Assembly: GCF_008801475.1 (NCBI RefSeq)
Contig: NZ_VZPP01000005.1
Span: 248,001 to 312,000 of the forward strand
Length of the DNA: 64,000 bases
Origin: Pseudomonas moorei
GTDB lineage: Bacteria; Pseudomonadota; Gammaproteobacteria; Pseudomonadales; Pseudomonadaceae
Reading direction: 5' to 3'
Shown here: positions 47,499-59,128 of the stretch, in pieces
Numbering within the stretch: the first letter of the stretch is position 1
Layout of the letters: every line of letters begins with the position of its first letter
Position numbers and translations under genes: made by a program
Notes under the pieces: model-generated
What the model was told of the DNA's origin: nothing
Databases searched by the model: none
The model's input: only the letters and a program-made list of their open reading frames with translations

Positions 47499-48269
47499 AT
47501 GCGGCGCGTGGTGTTCAATCAGAAAGGTGGTGTGGGCAAATCCAGCATTGCCTGCAATCTGGCGGCGGTCAGTGCCAGCGAAGGGTACCGTACCCTGTTG
47601 GTGGATCTCGATGCCCAGGCCAACTCCACTCAGTACCTGACGGGACTCACCGGCAACGACATCCCGATGGGCATTGCCGACTTCTTCAAGCAAACCCTGT
47701 CTTCCGGGCCGTTCGCGAAAAAGAATCAGGTCGATATCTACGAAACCCCGTTCGATAACCTCCATGTCATCACCGCCACGGCCGAACTGGCAGACCTGCA
47801 GCCAAAGCTTGAGGCCAAGCACAAGATCAACAAGCTGCGTAAGTTGCTCGAAGAGCTCGATGAGGATTACGACCGAATTTACCTCGATACGCCGCCGGCG
47901 CTGAATTTTTATGCGGTTTCGGCGCTGATTGCCGCTGACCGTGTGCTGATCCCCTTCGATTGCGACAGTTTCTCGCGTCAGGCGCTCTATGGCCTGCTGG
48001 CGGAAATAGAAGAGTTGAAGGAAGACCACAACGAGGGTCTCGAAGTCGAAGGCATCGTGGTCAACCAGTTCCAGGCCCGGGCCAGCCTGCCCCAGCAAAT
48101 TCTCGACGAACTGATTGCCGAAGGCTTGCCGGTATTGCCGGTGTACCTGGCCAGCTCAGTGCGCATGCGCGAATCCCATCAGGCCAATACGCCGCTGATT
48201 CATCTCGATCCACGGCACAAGCTGACGCAACAGTTTGTTGAGTTGCATAGCCTGCTGGAAAACGCCTGA
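47499..48269 (+). CDS. Orphan ParA-family ATPase
   Basis: The product has 256 residues from ATG 47499, with GGAGG ten nt upstream. An in-frame TTG at 47478 is not needed. The deviant Walker A KGGVGKSS lies at 9-16 with [15 protein letters not shown] as the A' motif, and [37 protein letters not shown] is the Walker B region. No parB or parS lies beside it, so it is probably a positioning or regulatory ATPase rather than a partition protein. It neighbours trxC, with a REP pair between the convergent genes. Confidence 0.88.
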   Translation: MRRVVFNQKGGVGKSSIACNLAAVSASEGYRTLLVDLDAQANSTQYLTGLTGNDIPMGIADFFKQTLSSGPFAKKNQVDIYETPFDNLHVITATAELADLQPKLEAKHKINKLRKLLEELDEDYDRIYLDTPPALNFYAVSALIAADRVLIPFDCDSFSRQALYGLLAEIEELKEDHNEGLEVEGIVVNQFQARASLPQQILDELIAEGLPVLPVYLASSVRMRESHQANTPLIHLDPRHKLTQQFVELHSLLENA

Positions 48270-48291
48270 TTCTTTCTGATTGCAAAAAAAC

Positions 48292-48381
48292 TGTGGGAGC
48301 GAGCCTGCTCGCGATGAGGGCTTCACATTCAACGTCTTTGTTGACTGATCCAGCGCCATCGCGAGCAGGCTCGCTCCCACA
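48292..48381. repeat. REP pair between parA-like gene and trxC
   Basis: TGTGGGAGCGAGCCTGCTCG and the inverted CGAGCAGGCTCGCTCCCACA lie between convergent genes, about 90 nt end to end. It probably folds into a stem for both transcripts and acts as a shared terminator. Confidence 0.88.
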
Positions 48382-48399
48382 TTGGGTATTCGGGGTCTT

Positions 48400-48834
48400 T
48401 CAGATTCCTTGACTGCGCAACCAACTCATCAGCTGCGGCAACGGGAACGCCCCGCTCTGGCGGGCGACTTCCCGGCCGTTCTTGAACAGGATCAGGCTCG
48501 GAATCGAGCGAATGCCCAACTGCGCCGACAATTGCTGGTTCGCCTCACTGTCCAGCTTGGCCAGTCGACACTTGCCCGCCAATTGCCCGGCCGCCTGCTC
48601 GAACACCGGTGCAAAGGACTTGCACGGCCCGCACCAGTCCGCCCAAACGTCCACCAGCAACGGCAGATCGCCCTTGATCTGGCTGGCGTAGTCGCCTTGT
48701 TTCAGCTCAAACGGTTTATTCAGCAGAACCTCGGACTTGCAGCGACCGCATTTGGGGTGGTCATTCAGGCGTTCGGCCGGGATACGGTTGAGGCCGTTGC
48801 AGTGGGGGCAGGGGATGAGGAGTGGGTCGGTCAT
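48400..48834 (-). CDS. trxC: Thioredoxin 2 TrxC
   Basis: The product has 144 residues from ATG 48834. The N-terminal zinc site is made by CPHC (9-12) and CGRC (29-32), the mark of thioredoxin 2. The redox centre WCGPCK lies at 67-72 with LRSIPSL-type cis-Pro region GIRSIPSLILFKNG downstream. It reduces protein disulfides in the cytoplasm, often under oxidative stress. The longer frame to 48969 adds no homologous sequence. Confidence 0.95.
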   Translation of the reverse strand: MTDPLLIPCPHCNGLNRIPAERLNDHPKCGRCKSEVLLNKPFELKQGDYASQIKGDLPLLVDVWADWCGPCKSFAPVFEQAAGQLAGKCRLAKLDSEANQQLSAQLGIRSIPSLILFKNGREVARQSGAFPLPQLMSWLRSQGI

Positions 48835-49043
48835 GCGCGCAGCTCCGCAAAAATCTCTGAGAAGTGGGTTAAGTGGAGGCGCGCGGGTAAATATCAAGTT
48901 ACCAAGAATGCAAATTGGTGGCAGGCCTGCGTTGCTAAGATGCGCGCGTTTTTCGGCCGGTACTGTCAACTAGAGGGAATTAAACTGCCCTGACCCAAAC
49001 GAATGAGCCTGCTTCGGACTCCGGTGCCACGCCATACAACGAT

Positions 49044-49448
49044 GTGAATATGAGTTGCGGTCATTGCAATTTTTCGCTCAAGCCCACCTATCAACAAGCG
49101 TCCAATCTCGTCCAGCAGCAACCCATCCGCTGCGATCAGTGCAGTTCGAATTTGTTGCTTGATGAAGCCGACCGCCAGGTGCTGGACCATAAATTCAAGA
49201 GTGGCGCTCGCATCGGAAAGTTAGCGGTGATGATTATGGGACCGTATTTCTTGCTTGGCTTGGCCACAAGCATCCACGTCATATCCGTTGGCAGTTCGCC
49301 ATTCCCTGGATTCCCCGCGGTATTGGTGGGGGTCGGTTTTGCCCTTGCATACGTCCTCAAGACCGCCGCCACGGATGACGCCGAGTACGATTTCGCGTTG
49401 TTCAGGAACGGCGAGCGACCTGACGAGACTCAGGCCCCTGACCACTGA
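49044..49448 (+). CDS. Small zinc-ribbon membrane protein, function unknown
   Basis: The product has 134 residues from GTG 49044; ATG 49050 and CTG 48990 are alternatives. CGHC near 5-8 and CDQC near 30-33 form a zinc ribbon. Two hydrophobic segments follow, LAVMIMGPYFLLGLATSIHVISV and FPAVLVGVGFALAYVLKTAA. The C-terminal tail is acidic. No named family is recognised. No ribosome binding site precedes the GTG or ATG, whereas AGAGGGA lies 11-12 nt before the in-frame CTG 48990. Confidence 0.6.
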   Translation: MNMSCGHCNFSLKPTYQQASNLVQQQPIRCDQCSSNLLLDEADRQVLDHKFKSGARIGKLAVMIMGPYFLLGLATSIHVISVGSSPFPGFPAVLVGVGFALAYVLKTAATDDAEYDFALFRNGERPDETQAPDH

Positions 49449-49490
49449 CGCCGCGACCCCGGTGATCGGTAATGCGGTATGGGGTTGGCC

Positions 49491-51002
<1,512 letters not shown>

Positions 51003-54000
51003 TTAGTCGAGTTTGGCGGCGGGCGGCTCTTGCTGCGGTTTGCCATCAACGGGCGACGCGGTGGTTTTGGTTTCCGGCTCGATCGGCACCAACTTGTATT
51101 CCTGGCCGTGGAGGTTCTTGAGGTAGACCTCCATCTGCCGGAACGAGATGTTGATGTGCTGTTTCTTGAACTCGCGGTTGATGAAGCGGTTGACTTCATC
51201 GATCACCGGGTTTCGGTCGCCGAGATCGCGCACGTGCATGCGCAACTCGTGGTCGAGGGTACTTTCACCAAAGTTCAGGAAGTACACATGCGGTTCCGGA
51301 TCCTTCAGCACGCGGGGGTTATCGCGGGCCGCTTTCAACAGCAGCTCTTTGACCAGATCCAGGTCCGATCCGTAATCGACGCCAAGCTTGAGGGTGACCC
51401 GGGTGATGGTGTCGGTCAGCGACCAGTTGATCAATTGCCCGGTAATGAACGTTTTGTTCGGGACAATGATGTCCTTGCGGTCGAAGTCGGTGATGGTCGT
51501 GGCGCGGATGCGGATCTTGCTCACCGTGCCCGACAGGTTGCCGATGGTGATGGTGTCGCCAATCCGCACCGGTCGCTCGAACAGGATCATGATGCCGGAG
51601 ATGAAGTTGGCGAAGATCTCCTGCATACCGAAACCGAGGCCGACCGAGAGTGCCGCCACCAGCCATTGCAACTTGTCCCAACTCACGCCAAGGGTCGACA
51701 GGGTCGAGACAAAACCGACGCCAGCGATCACATAGGACAGCAGCGTGGTGGTGGCGTAGGCGCTGCCCTGGGCCAGGTTGAGTTTCGACAGCACCAACAC
51801 TTCCAGCAGGCCCGGCAAGTTACGTGCCAGGGCAAAGGTGATGCCGATGATGATCAGCGCGCCGAGCATGTCGCCGATGCTGATCGGCACCATGCTCATG
51901 TTGGCGCCGGTGCCGCTGGTGTATTCGTAGAGGGTGATGTTGTCCAGGTACGAGAACACGGTGATCAGGTCGGCCCAGACCCAATACAGTGCCGCGATGA
52001 AGCCGCCGAGCAGTGCCAGGCGGATCAGGCGCAGGGACTGTTCGTTGACCTTCTCGATGTCCATGGTCGGTTCTTCAATGACCGCTTCGCCGTCGCCGGC
52101 CTCTTTGGCGGCCTGACGTTTGGCCAGGGCGCGCTGGTAGGCCAGACGCCGGGCGGCCACGCTGAGGCCGCGTACGAAGGTGGCCTCGATCACCAGCCAG
52201 AACATCAGCAGGTACAAGGTGTTGATCAACCGGTCGCTGAGTTTCAGCGCGGTGTAGTAGTAGCCGAAGCACACGGCGACGAACAGAGCGACCGGCAGGG
52301 CAGTGAACAGAATCCCCACCGCTTTGCGGAACAGCGAAGCGTTTTCATGGGTCGGGCTGCCGATCAGCAGGCGGCTGAGCAGCAAGGTCATCAGGGCGTA
52401 GCAGATCAGCACCACCGGCATGCCGAGCACGTCATCGGCCAGCGCCGCCGGTTGCAGTTCGGCCACGGCCACGACTGTCACCAGAGCCATGACGACCATG
52501 CCCAGACGACGGATCCAGCCGCGCAGGAACTCGACCTGGGGCTTTTCCCAGCGGAAGTGCAGTTCCGCCACACCGCGCGGCGCGAGGATGCGATAGGCGG
52601 TATAGAACACCAGCCAGGCCCCGGCCATTTGCAGCAGCGCCGCGCCCATATTGGCGTTCTGCCCGCGGGCGTCGATTTGCAGCGCCAGGCCGCACAAACC
52701 CAGGCCCAGCGAAACCGGCATGGCCAGCAGGATATTGATCAGGATCGCCTGAGGCGTGTGCCACTGGCTGTCGCGCTTGAAGTGGCCGATGTCCTGGTGA
52801 ACCTTGTTCAGTCGCGCATACAGGTGCTTGCGTCGCCACAGCAGGGCACCGATCAGCAGCGCCAGTGGCAGGAACAGCAGCGGCCGCTGGGTCAGGCCAT
52901 CGGTCAGTTCGCTCAGGCTTGAGGCCAGCGGCAGGCTGTCGACCTGGCGTTGCAGACGCTCCGGTACGCTGCGCATCCATTCGAGGTCCAGCGGTTTGTT
53001 GCTGGGAATCCAGAACATCTGCTCATCCAGCGTCGCCCGCAGGCTTTGCGCGGTGCTGAGCAGTTGCTTCTGATTCAGTTGCAGCGTGATCGATTCATTG
53101 AGCACCGCGCTCAGCTCGCGGTTCAGGCGTTCCAGCAGGTCGGCGCGGGTCGTGGCCAGTTCCAGCAGGCTTTTGCGCAGTTGCGGGGTGACTTGCTCGG
53201 GCGTTTGGGTCGACAGCAAGTTGTCGACATAGGTGGCCGGGTTGCTGAGCAGTTCCCGTTGCTGGCTGACTTCGAATTGATACAGGCGGATGTCGGCGAT
53301 CTGGTCGGCCAGGTTGCGGTCGACCCTCAGGCGCGGCAGGGCCTGTTTCTGTTTGTAGAGAATCTTCGACAGTAGCAGGCTGCCCTTGAGCACGTTGATT
53401 TGCTCGTCCAGGGCCGAATCGCTCTGGGTCAGGCTGTCCAGTTGTTGCTTGGTCTGCAGGTTCTGCTGGGTGACCTCATTGAGGCGGTCAGTGCTTTTGA
53501 GCAGGTAGTCGGAAAGCTTCAGGTTGGCCGCGCTTTCGGTGGCCAGCAGGCTGCTGCCCCCCGCCTTCTGCGCTTCGATGGATTGCTGCGTCACCGTTTC
53601 CTGGGATTGGGCCAGGCGCTTCTGGTTGATCAGGCTTTGCAGGTCCTGAATTTCCTGGTCGAGACGGTCGGAGCGTTCCGAGAGCAGGTCATGCTGGCTG
53701 TTGCCCAGATCTTGCAGTTGGGTGTTGCCGACCAGTTCCTGGCGTCGCAGCGGGATCAGGGCGTTCAGTGCCGCCTGCTCGGCATTCAACTGGTCGCGTT
53801 GCTCGGCGCTCAACGTCTTGCCGCTGTCCTTGCCGGTCTTGAGGATGTTGTTGATCTGCTGAATGCGCGTCTGGCTTGCTGAAATCTCCGCCTGGGCGCG
53901 CTCGGGGCGGGTCTGGGCGGTAATGATCAGGGTATTGGCGTCGCCCAGGGCTTTCTGCAGATCGCTTTGCTGGGTCGAACGTTCGGTCAGCATTTGCTCA

Positions 54001-54353
54001 AGTTGCTGAATCGACTCTTTGGAAAAGCGTTGCGCCACCGGTACCACGCTGCTGGCCTTGAGACGCGCCAGCTCGCGCTGGTTTTCGATGGTCTGTTTGG
54101 GGGCGGTGGCCAGCTGCTGCTTGAGATCGCTGAGCTTCTGCTCGTAATCACGCCGGTTGTTGAGCTGTGTCAGCGTGTTTTGCAGGACCGATTGCAGGGC
54201 CTTTTGATCGGCTTCCGGCAGTTTGCGGTCGGCGATTTTGTCCAGGCTCGCTTGCACGGCTTCGCGGGACGGCGGTTCGGCGGCTTGTAACGTACCGACG
54301 GAGAGGCTCAGGCCCAGAAGGACCATGACAAAAAAGGTGCGCAGGCTTGACAT
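51003..54353 (-). CDS. mscK: Large mechanosensitive channel, MscK/KefA type
   Basis: The product has 1116 residues, close to E. coli MscK. A signal peptide ends in LQA near residue 24. A periplasmic coiled-coil domain (about 30-480) is followed by some 8-11 membrane helices. The C-terminal MscS core holds the pore helix VGLGFGMQEIFANFISGIMILFERPVRIGDTITI and the cytoplasmic vestibule domain. It opens under membrane tension to release ions; MscK responds to external K+. The next gene downstream is selO and the upstream neighbour is a K+/H+ antiporter, so a K+ homeostasis context is plausible. MscM (YjeP) is the closest alternative. Confidence 0.88.
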   Translation of the reverse strand: MSSLRTFFVMVLLGLSLSVGTLQAAEPPSREAVQASLDKIADRKLPEADQKALQSVLQNTLTQLNNRRDYEQKLSDLKQQLATAPKQTIENQRELARLKASSVVPVAQRFSKESIQQLEQMLTERSTQQSDLQKALGDANTLIITAQTRPERAQAEISASQTRIQQINNILKTGKDSGKTLSAEQRDQLNAEQAALNALIPLRRQELVGNTQLQDLGNSQHDLLSERSDRLDQEIQDLQSLINQKRLAQSQETVTQQSIEAQKAGGSSLLATESAANLKLSDYLLKSTDRLNEVTQQNLQTKQQLDSLTQSDSALDEQINVLKGSLLLSKILYKQKQALPRLRVDRNLADQIADIRLYQFEVSQQRELLSNPATYVDNLLSTQTPEQVTPQLRKSLLELATTRADLLERLNRELSAVLNESITLQLNQKQLLSTAQSLRATLDEQMFWIPSNKPLDLEWMRSVPERLQRQVDSLPLASSLSELTDGLTQRPLLFLPLALLIGALLWRRKHLYARLNKVHQDIGHFKRDSQWHTPQAILINILLAMPVSLGLGLCGLALQIDARGQNANMGAALLQMAGAWLVFYTAYRILAPRGVAELHFRWEKPQVEFLRGWIRRLGMVVMALVTVVAVAELQPAALADDVLGMPVVLICYALMTLLLSRLLIGSPTHENASLFRKAVGILFTALPVALFVAVCFGYYYTALKLSDRLINTLYLLMFWLVIEATFVRGLSVAARRLAYQRALAKRQAAKEAGDGEAVIEEPTMDIEKVNEQSLRLIRLALLGGFIAALYWVWADLITVFSYLDNITLYEYTSGTGANMSMVPISIGDMLGALIIIGITFALARNLPGLLEVLVLSKLNLAQGSAYATTTLLSYVIAGVGFVSTLSTLGVSWDKLQWLVAALSVGLGFGMQEIFANFISGIMILFERPVRIGDTITIGNLSGTVSKIRIRATTITDFDRKDIIVPNKTFITGQLINWSLTDTITRVTLKLGVDYGSDLDLVKELLLKAARDNPRVLKDPEPHVYFLNFGESTLDHELRMHVRDLGDRNPVIDEVNRFINREFKKQHINISFRQMEVYLKNLHGQEYKLVPIEPETKTTASPVDGKPQQEPPAAKLD

Positions 54354-54388
54354 AGAGACCGATCAAAAAGCGAAACGAAGAGTGGAGT

Positions 54389-56131
54389 TTAGAGGAAGAG
54401 TCCCGGACCCGGGCGACTTCCTTCGGGGAATCTGACGCCCACTTTGGCGATCTTGTTCCCGTCCATGACGGCGACGGTCCAAATGGTGTTGTTCCATTCC
54501 ACCTGGTCGCCGACGATGGGGGCGCCACCGACTTTCTGGGCGATGAAGTGCCCCAGGGACATGTCCGGATCGATGCCGTCGACTTTCAACCCGTACAGGG
54601 CGGCAACCGCGGCCAACTGGGCATCTCCTTCGAGTACGAAGTCGCCGAAGAAGCGCAAATCGAGACCGCGTTGCGGTGCCTGGCTGAACAGTTTTCCGAG
54701 GGCCGGAAGGTTGTGTTCATGGCCGATGACACAGAGCAAATCATCGACTTCGAGCACCGTACTACCCGACGGATGGAGCAGTTGCTGGCCACGAAACAGG
54801 GCCGCGATACGGGTGCCCTCGGGCATTTTCAGTTCGCGAAGGGGCGAGCCGATGCACCATTTCTCGGCACCGAGGCGATAAATGAACAGCTCCCACTCGC
54901 TGGTGACGTGCACTTCCAGGGCCGAGCGGGAGATCGGCGCGGGCTCCGGCGGTACGGTCACTTTCAACAGCTTCGCCACCCACGGCAGGCTGGTGCCCTG
55001 TACCAGCAGCGAAACGAGCACGATGAAGAACGCCAGATTGAAGTAGAGCTGGGCGTTGGGCAGACCGGCCATCAGCGGGAACACTGCCAGAATGATCGGC
55101 ACCGCGCCGCGCAAGCCGACCCAGGAAATGAACGCCTTTTCGCGACCGTGGAACGCCTTGAACGGCAGCAGGCCGACCACCACCGACAGCGGCCGGGCAA
55201 ACAGAATCATCCACAGCGCCAGGCCCAGTGCCGGCAGTGCAATCGGCAGCAGGTCATGGGGCGTGACCAGCAGTCCCAGTACCAGGAACATGCCGATCTG
55301 TGCCAGCCAGGCCATGCCGTCGAGCATGTGCAGGATGCCGTGGCGACTGCGCACCGGGCGGTTGCCGATCACCAGGCCGCACAGGTACACCGCCAGGAAC
55401 CCGCTGCCATGCAGGGCGTTGGTCAGGGCAAACACCACCAGACCGCCGGCGATGACCAGGATCGGATACAGACCGGTGGCCAGATTGATGCGGTTGACCA
55501 ATTGCAGCATGAGCCAGCCGCCCGCCAGGCCAATGAAGCCGCCGATGCCGAACTCGCGCACCAGGTGGGTCAGCAGGCTCCAGTGCAGGCCGGTCTGGCC
55601 GCTGGCGAGCATGTCGATCAGGGTCACGGTGAGGAACACCGCCATCGGGTCGTTGCTACCGGATTCGATTTCCAGGCTCGCCGTCACCCGTTCGTTCAGA
55701 CCTTTGCCGCCCAACAGCGAAAACACCGCCGCGGCGTCGGTAGAGCCGACGATGGCGCCGATCAACAGGCCTTGAATCAGGTTCAGGTTGAACAACCAGG
55801 CGGCGGCCATCCCGGTCAGCCCGGTGGTGATCAACACGCCGATGGTCGCCAGCGATAACGCGGGCCATAACGCCACACGGAAACTCGAGACCCGGGTGCG
55901 TAACCCGCCGTCGAGCAGGATCACCGCCAACGCGAGATTGCCGACCAGATAGGCCGTCGGGTAATTGTCGAAAATAATGCCGCCGCCATCGACGCCGGCG
56001 GTCATGCCGACGGCCAGGATGATCACCAGAATCGGGATGCCGAGGCGCGACGAAAGTGAGCTCACCAGAATGCTCGCACCTACCAGCAACGCGCCGATCA
56101 AGAACAGGCTGTTGATGGTCGTCGCATTCAA
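54389..56131 (-). CDS. cvrA: K+/H+ antiporter, NhaP2/CvrA type
   Basis: The product has 580 residues from TTG 56131, which has GGAG eight to eleven nt upstream and gives the family N-terminus [18 protein letters not shown] longer open frame to 56395 runs back through a REP pair and is rejected. The CPA1 exchanger domain (about 1-390) has [39 protein letters not shown] with the conserved Asp pair. A TrkA-C (RCK) domain follows at about 405-485 and a CorC/HlyC domain at about 500-575. It exports K+ in exchange for protons and stands beside the mechanosensitive channel gene. Confidence 0.92.
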   Translation of the reverse strand: MNATTINSLFLIGALLVGASILVSSLSSRLGIPILVIILAVGMTAGVDGGGIIFDNYPTAYLVGNLALAVILLDGGLRTRVSSFRVALWPALSLATIGVLITTGLTGMAAAWLFNLNLIQGLLIGAIVGSTDAAAVFSLLGGKGLNERVTASLEIESGSNDPMAVFLTVTLIDMLASGQTGLHWSLLTHLVREFGIGGFIGLAGGWLMLQLVNRINLATGLYPILVIAGGLVVFALTNALHGSGFLAVYLCGLVIGNRPVRSRHGILHMLDGMAWLAQIGMFLVLGLLVTPHDLLPIALPALGLALWMILFARPLSVVVGLLPFKAFHGREKAFISWVGLRGAVPIILAVFPLMAGLPNAQLYFNLAFFIVLVSLLVQGTSLPWVAKLLKVTVPPEPAPISRSALEVHVTSEWELFIYRLGAEKWCIGSPLRELKMPEGTRIAALFRGQQLLHPSGSTVLEVDDLLCVIGHEHNLPALGKLFSQAPQRGLDLRFFGDFVLEGDAQLAAVAALYGLKVDGIDPDMSLGHFIAQKVGGAPIVGDQVEWNNTIWTVAVMDGNKIAKVGVRFPEGSRPGPGLFL

Positions 56132-56520
56132 AGGCAGTACTCCGGAAAGCTGAGAGGCGGGCACAAACTGACCATGCAGTCTGCGTGCCAGCGATTCTAA
56201 CCTGTTGAAATGTGATGCTGTCAAAAAGCTTTTTAAACGCAGAACCCTGTAGGAGCGAGCCTGCTCGCGATGGACGTCAACGATAACGCGTACTGCCTGA
56301 CTCAACGCGTCGTCATTGAAATCATCGCCATCGAGCTCGCTCCTACACAAGTTGGGGGCGGGCGACGAAGTGCAGGAACCAGATGAGCCAATCACAGTCT
56401 TTAAAACTCGCGAGGACAGTCGCCGTCAGGGAAATCAAGGCTTTGCGCCCGTATAACCCTGGCATCCACCGTGACTTTTCTTTATCGTACGCGCCCTTTG
56501 AAAAACCCCGGAAAATCAAA
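56132..56520. other. Intergenic region between cvrA and the coiled-coil gene
   Basis: The 389-nt gap contains one REP pair (56248-56347) and, downstream of it, about 170 nt of mixed sequence with an open frame from 56383 that has no coding signs before 56521. An AT-rich stretch around 56470-56520 is the probable promoter zone of the coiled-coil/zapA-like pair. No promoter is precise enough to name. Confidence 0.5.
56248..56347. repeat. REP pair upstream of the coiled-coil/zapA-like pair
   Basis: TGTAGGAGCGAGCCTGCTCG and an inverted mate CGAGCTCGCTCCTACA are separated by about 62 nt that include the spacer words GACGTCAACGATAACG, also present in the REP spacer at 28673-28688. Confidence 0.85.
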
Positions 56521-56751
56521 ATGTTGGAAGCATCCCTAAGCCAATTGGAACAACTGGTCAGCGACCTGGTGCAACAGAACCAGAGCTTGCTCAGCACCAA
56601 CCAGGCCCTGAGCGCAGAACTGGCCCAGGCCAAAGATGAAAACGAAAGCCTGCAACTGAGCCTGATGGAGCAGGAAGAGAAGCAGGGCGCCACCGCGGCA
56701 CGCATCCAGGCCCTGGTTGAGCGCGTCAGCGCAGGCCCAGTCAGCGCATGA
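56521..56751 (+). CDS. Small coiled-coil protein, TIGR02449/ZapB-like
   Basis: The product has 76 residues from ATG 56521; the frame is open from 56383 but the coding signal starts here. It is almost wholly a Leu/Gln/Glu-rich coiled coil (LEASLSQLEQLVSDLVQQNQSLLSTNQALSAELAQAKDENESLQ), typical of ZapB-like or TIGR02449 proteins that accompany zapA in pseudomonads. The stop overlaps the zapA-like start (ATGA). A role in septum placement with its partner is inferred. Confidence 0.75.
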   Translation: MLEASLSQLEQLVSDLVQQNQSLLSTNQALSAELAQAKDENESLQLSLMEQEEKQGATAARIQALVERVSAGPVSA

Positions 56752-57050
56752 GTTACAACGCCGCAGGGGTAAGAGTCATCTCGATTCTGGGGGAGGACTA
56801 TTCGATCAAGGCGCCAGCCGGGGAAGAGCAAACCCTGCTGGACGCTGCAATGATGCTGAAGGCTGCCCTGGCCGACACCAAAAGAAAGTACCCGACGCTG
56901 ATCGGTGACCGCCTGCTGGTGCTGGCCGCGATGAATCTGTGTTCGCAGCAGATCGAAATGCAGAAGCAACACAAGCTCGAACTCGACCGTTACCAAGAGC
57001 AAGTCAGCGCCACGGTTGAAGTGATCTCCAAGACGATCAATCAGGCCTGA
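56748..57050 (+). CDS. ZapA-like cell division protein
   Basis: The product has 100 residues. [66 protein letters not shown] is the ZapA pattern: a short beta sheet followed by a long coiled-coil helix. ZapA binds and bundles FtsZ filaments. The gene is coupled by ATGA to the coiled-coil gene. No 6S RNA or ygfA follows, although that is the usual neighbourhood of the main Pseudomonas zapA, so this is probably a second copy. Confidence 0.82.
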   Translation: MSYNAAGVRVISILGEDYSIKAPAGEEQTLLDAAMMLKAALADTKRKYPTLIGDRLLVLAAMNLCSQQIEMQKQHKLELDRYQEQVSATVEVISKTINQA

Positions 57051-57076
57051 TCGGCTTTGCGCACAACCAAAGAATA

Positions 57077-57102
57077 GATTGTCGATTTGTTTGTATACAA
57101 TC
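57077..57102. promoter_or_regulatory. Inverted repeat upstream of the chemoreceptor gene
   Basis: GATTGT and ACAATC flank 14 nt that include TTTGTTTGTAT. A TACAAT hexamer at 57096-57101 could be a -10 element, but no matching -35 hexamer lies at the right distance. It lies about 50-75 nt before the ATG and could be an operator. Confidence 0.35.
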
Positions 57103-57150
57103 GGCACGGCTGTTGCAGTATTTCAGCCTCTTATTCTTTGGGGGTGCACC

Positions 57151-59103
57151 ATGCAGTTCTGGCGACGCAGTATTCAATGGCAGTTGATCCTGAGCATGGG
57201 CACCGCCCTGCTGGTCAGCATTCTGATTGTGGTTGGCATTTATACCCTCGTGGTCAACCGCCTCGCCGAGCGCTATCTGGTCGAGCAGGCGCTGCCGTCG
57301 AGCATCGAGGCGATGCGCAACGATATCGAGCGGATCCTCGTTCAACCCCTCACCGCCGCCAAGGACATCGCCAGCAACAGCATGGTGCGCGACTGGCTGG
57401 CCGGGGGTGAAAACAGTGCCCAGACCCCAGCATTCGTGAACTATCTGGAAGGCATTCGCGCCGAGCACAAAGCCTTTACCGCGCTGATTGTCGGGGGCGC
57501 TTCCAATCACTACTACACCGAGAAAGGCCTGGATCGCACCCTCAGCCGTTCCAACCCCAAGGACGCCTGGTTCTATTCGTTTCTCGATAGCAACCAGCCG
57601 CGCACCCTCAATATCGACAACGACACGGCCACCGGAGAGTTGGCGCTTTTCATTGATCTCAAGGTCGAGCAGGCCGGCAAGGTCGTGGGCGTTGCCGGGC
57701 TTGGCCTGAGCATGAAAGAGCTGTCGGAGCTGATCCACAATTTCAGCTTCGGTGAGCGCGGCAAGGTCTATCTCGTGCGTTCCGACGGTTTGATCCAGGT
57801 CCATCCCGAGGCGCAGTTCAGCGGCAAACGCACCCTGGTCGAGCAGATTGGCGCGTCAGCCGCCCAAGCAGTGATGGGTCAACTCTCTACCTCCAAAGCT
57901 GGTGCCACCCACAGCCGTTTCCAGCGTGACGGCGAAGACTTCCTCGCGTTGAGCCTGCCGCTGCGGGATCTGGGCTGGACCCTGGTGGCCGAAGTGCCAC
58001 AGTCGCAGATCTATGCTGAAGCCCGTCGCGCCCTGTGGATGAGCAGCGGTATCGGCCTGGCGGTGGCGCTGGTGTGCCTGTTGCTGGTGGTGTTGCTGGC
58101 CCGTGGGCTGGTCAGACCGATTCGTCAGGTAACAGCGGCATTGGTGGCCATTGGTAGCGGCGGTGGAGATTTGACCCATCGGCTGGATGCCAGTCGCGCC
58201 GATGAGCTGGGTGATCTGGCTCGCGGCTTCAATCGCTTCCTCGACAGTCAGCGCGACATGATTGGCGAAGTGCTGACCACCAGCGACAAATTGCGCACAG
58301 CGGTCGGTCAGGTGGCACGGGTGGTGGATAACACGGCCGAGCGCTCCGGGCGTCAGCAGGAAATGACTGACATGGTCGCCACGGCGGTCCATGAAATGGG
58401 CCTGACTGTGCAGGAAATCGCACAGAACGCCGGCAACGCGGCGCTCGCCTCGCAAAATGCGCGGGATGAGGCGATGCAGGCGCGGGAAGTGGTGGGCGGG
58501 TCCATTCGGCACATCGAAAGCATGTCCGACGAAATCGGCGTTGCAGCCAGCGCGGTGGGTGAGCTGGCCGATCAGGTGGCGTCGATCGATCAGGTGCTGG
58601 CGGTGATTCGCGGGATTTCCGAGCAGACCAATTTGCTGGCGCTCAACGCCGCCATCGAAGCGGCGCGGGCCGGCGACATGGGGCGTGGATTCGCCGTGGT
58701 GGCCGATGAGGTACGCACCCTGGCGCGGCGTACGCAGACGTCGACCGACGAGATTCAGCAGATGATCGGCAGCCTCAAGCAAGGCGCGGAGAACGCGGTG
58801 TCGTCGATGCACTCCGGGCAGGCCGCGACCGGCACCGGGGTTGAGTCGAGCCAGCGCACCGGGGCGTCGTTGACTGCGATTACCGGGCAGGTCGAGCGCA
58901 TCAGCGACATGAACCACCAAGTGGCGACGGCCACGGAAGAGCAGTCGGCGGTGACCGAAGAGATCAACCGCAACGTGCAAGGCATCTCCGATCTGGCGCG
59001 GGCGACGGCGGGGGAGGTCAGGGCGTGTCGGGAGGACTGTCAGACGCTGCAGCGGTTGGCGGATGATTTGGCGCGGCAGATGGGTGGGTTTCGTCTGAGC
59101 TGA
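57151..59103 (+). CDS. Methyl-accepting chemotaxis protein with Cache sensor
   Basis: The product has 650 residues from ATG 57151, with GGGGGT upstream. Membrane segment 1 lies at about 10-33, a periplasmic Cache-type sensor at about 34-290 and membrane segment 2 at about 294-318. A HAMP domain (about 319-372) precedes the long signalling coiled coil. The conserved tip [37 protein letters not shown] begins near 490. It relays ligand signals to CheA/CheW. The ligand is not evident; many Pseudomonas double-Cache receptors bind amino acids, polyamines or organic acids. The longer frame from 57079 crosses the promoter. Confidence 0.93.
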   Translation: MQFWRRSIQWQLILSMGTALLVSILIVVGIYTLVVNRLAERYLVEQALPSSIEAMRNDIERILVQPLTAAKDIASNSMVRDWLAGGENSAQTPAFVNYLEGIRAEHKAFTALIVGGASNHYYTEKGLDRTLSRSNPKDAWFYSFLDSNQPRTLNIDNDTATGELALFIDLKVEQAGKVVGVAGLGLSMKELSELIHNFSFGERGKVYLVRSDGLIQVHPEAQFSGKRTLVEQIGASAAQAVMGQLSTSKAGATHSRFQRDGEDFLALSLPLRDLGWTLVAEVPQSQIYAEARRALWMSSGIGLAVALVCLLLVVLLARGLVRPIRQVTAALVAIGSGGGDLTHRLDASRADELGDLARGFNRFLDSQRDMIGEVLTTSDKLRTAVGQVARVVDNTAERSGRQQEMTDMVATAVHEMGLTVQEIAQNAGNAALASQNARDEAMQAREVVGGSIRHIESMSDEIGVAASAVGELADQVASIDQVLAVIRGISEQTNLLALNAAIEAARAGDMGRGFAVVADEVRTLARRTQTSTDEIQQMIGSLKQGAENAVSSMHSGQAATGTGVESSQRTGASLTAITGQVERISDMNHQVATATEEQSAVTEEINRNVQGISDLARATAGEVRACREDCQTLQRLADDLARQMGGFRLS

Positions 59104-59128
59104 AAATCGCGTTGATCGTACCGATGCC

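Noticed and set aside
56132..56395. N-terminal extension of the antiporter gene
   Set aside because: The extra codons run back through a REP pair. TTG 56131 has a ribosome binding site and gives the normal family N-terminus.
57079..57101. A sigma-70 promoter TTGTCG/TACAAT for the chemoreceptor
   Set aside because: The hexamers are only 11 nt apart, too close for a functional pair. No sigma-28 motif is present either.
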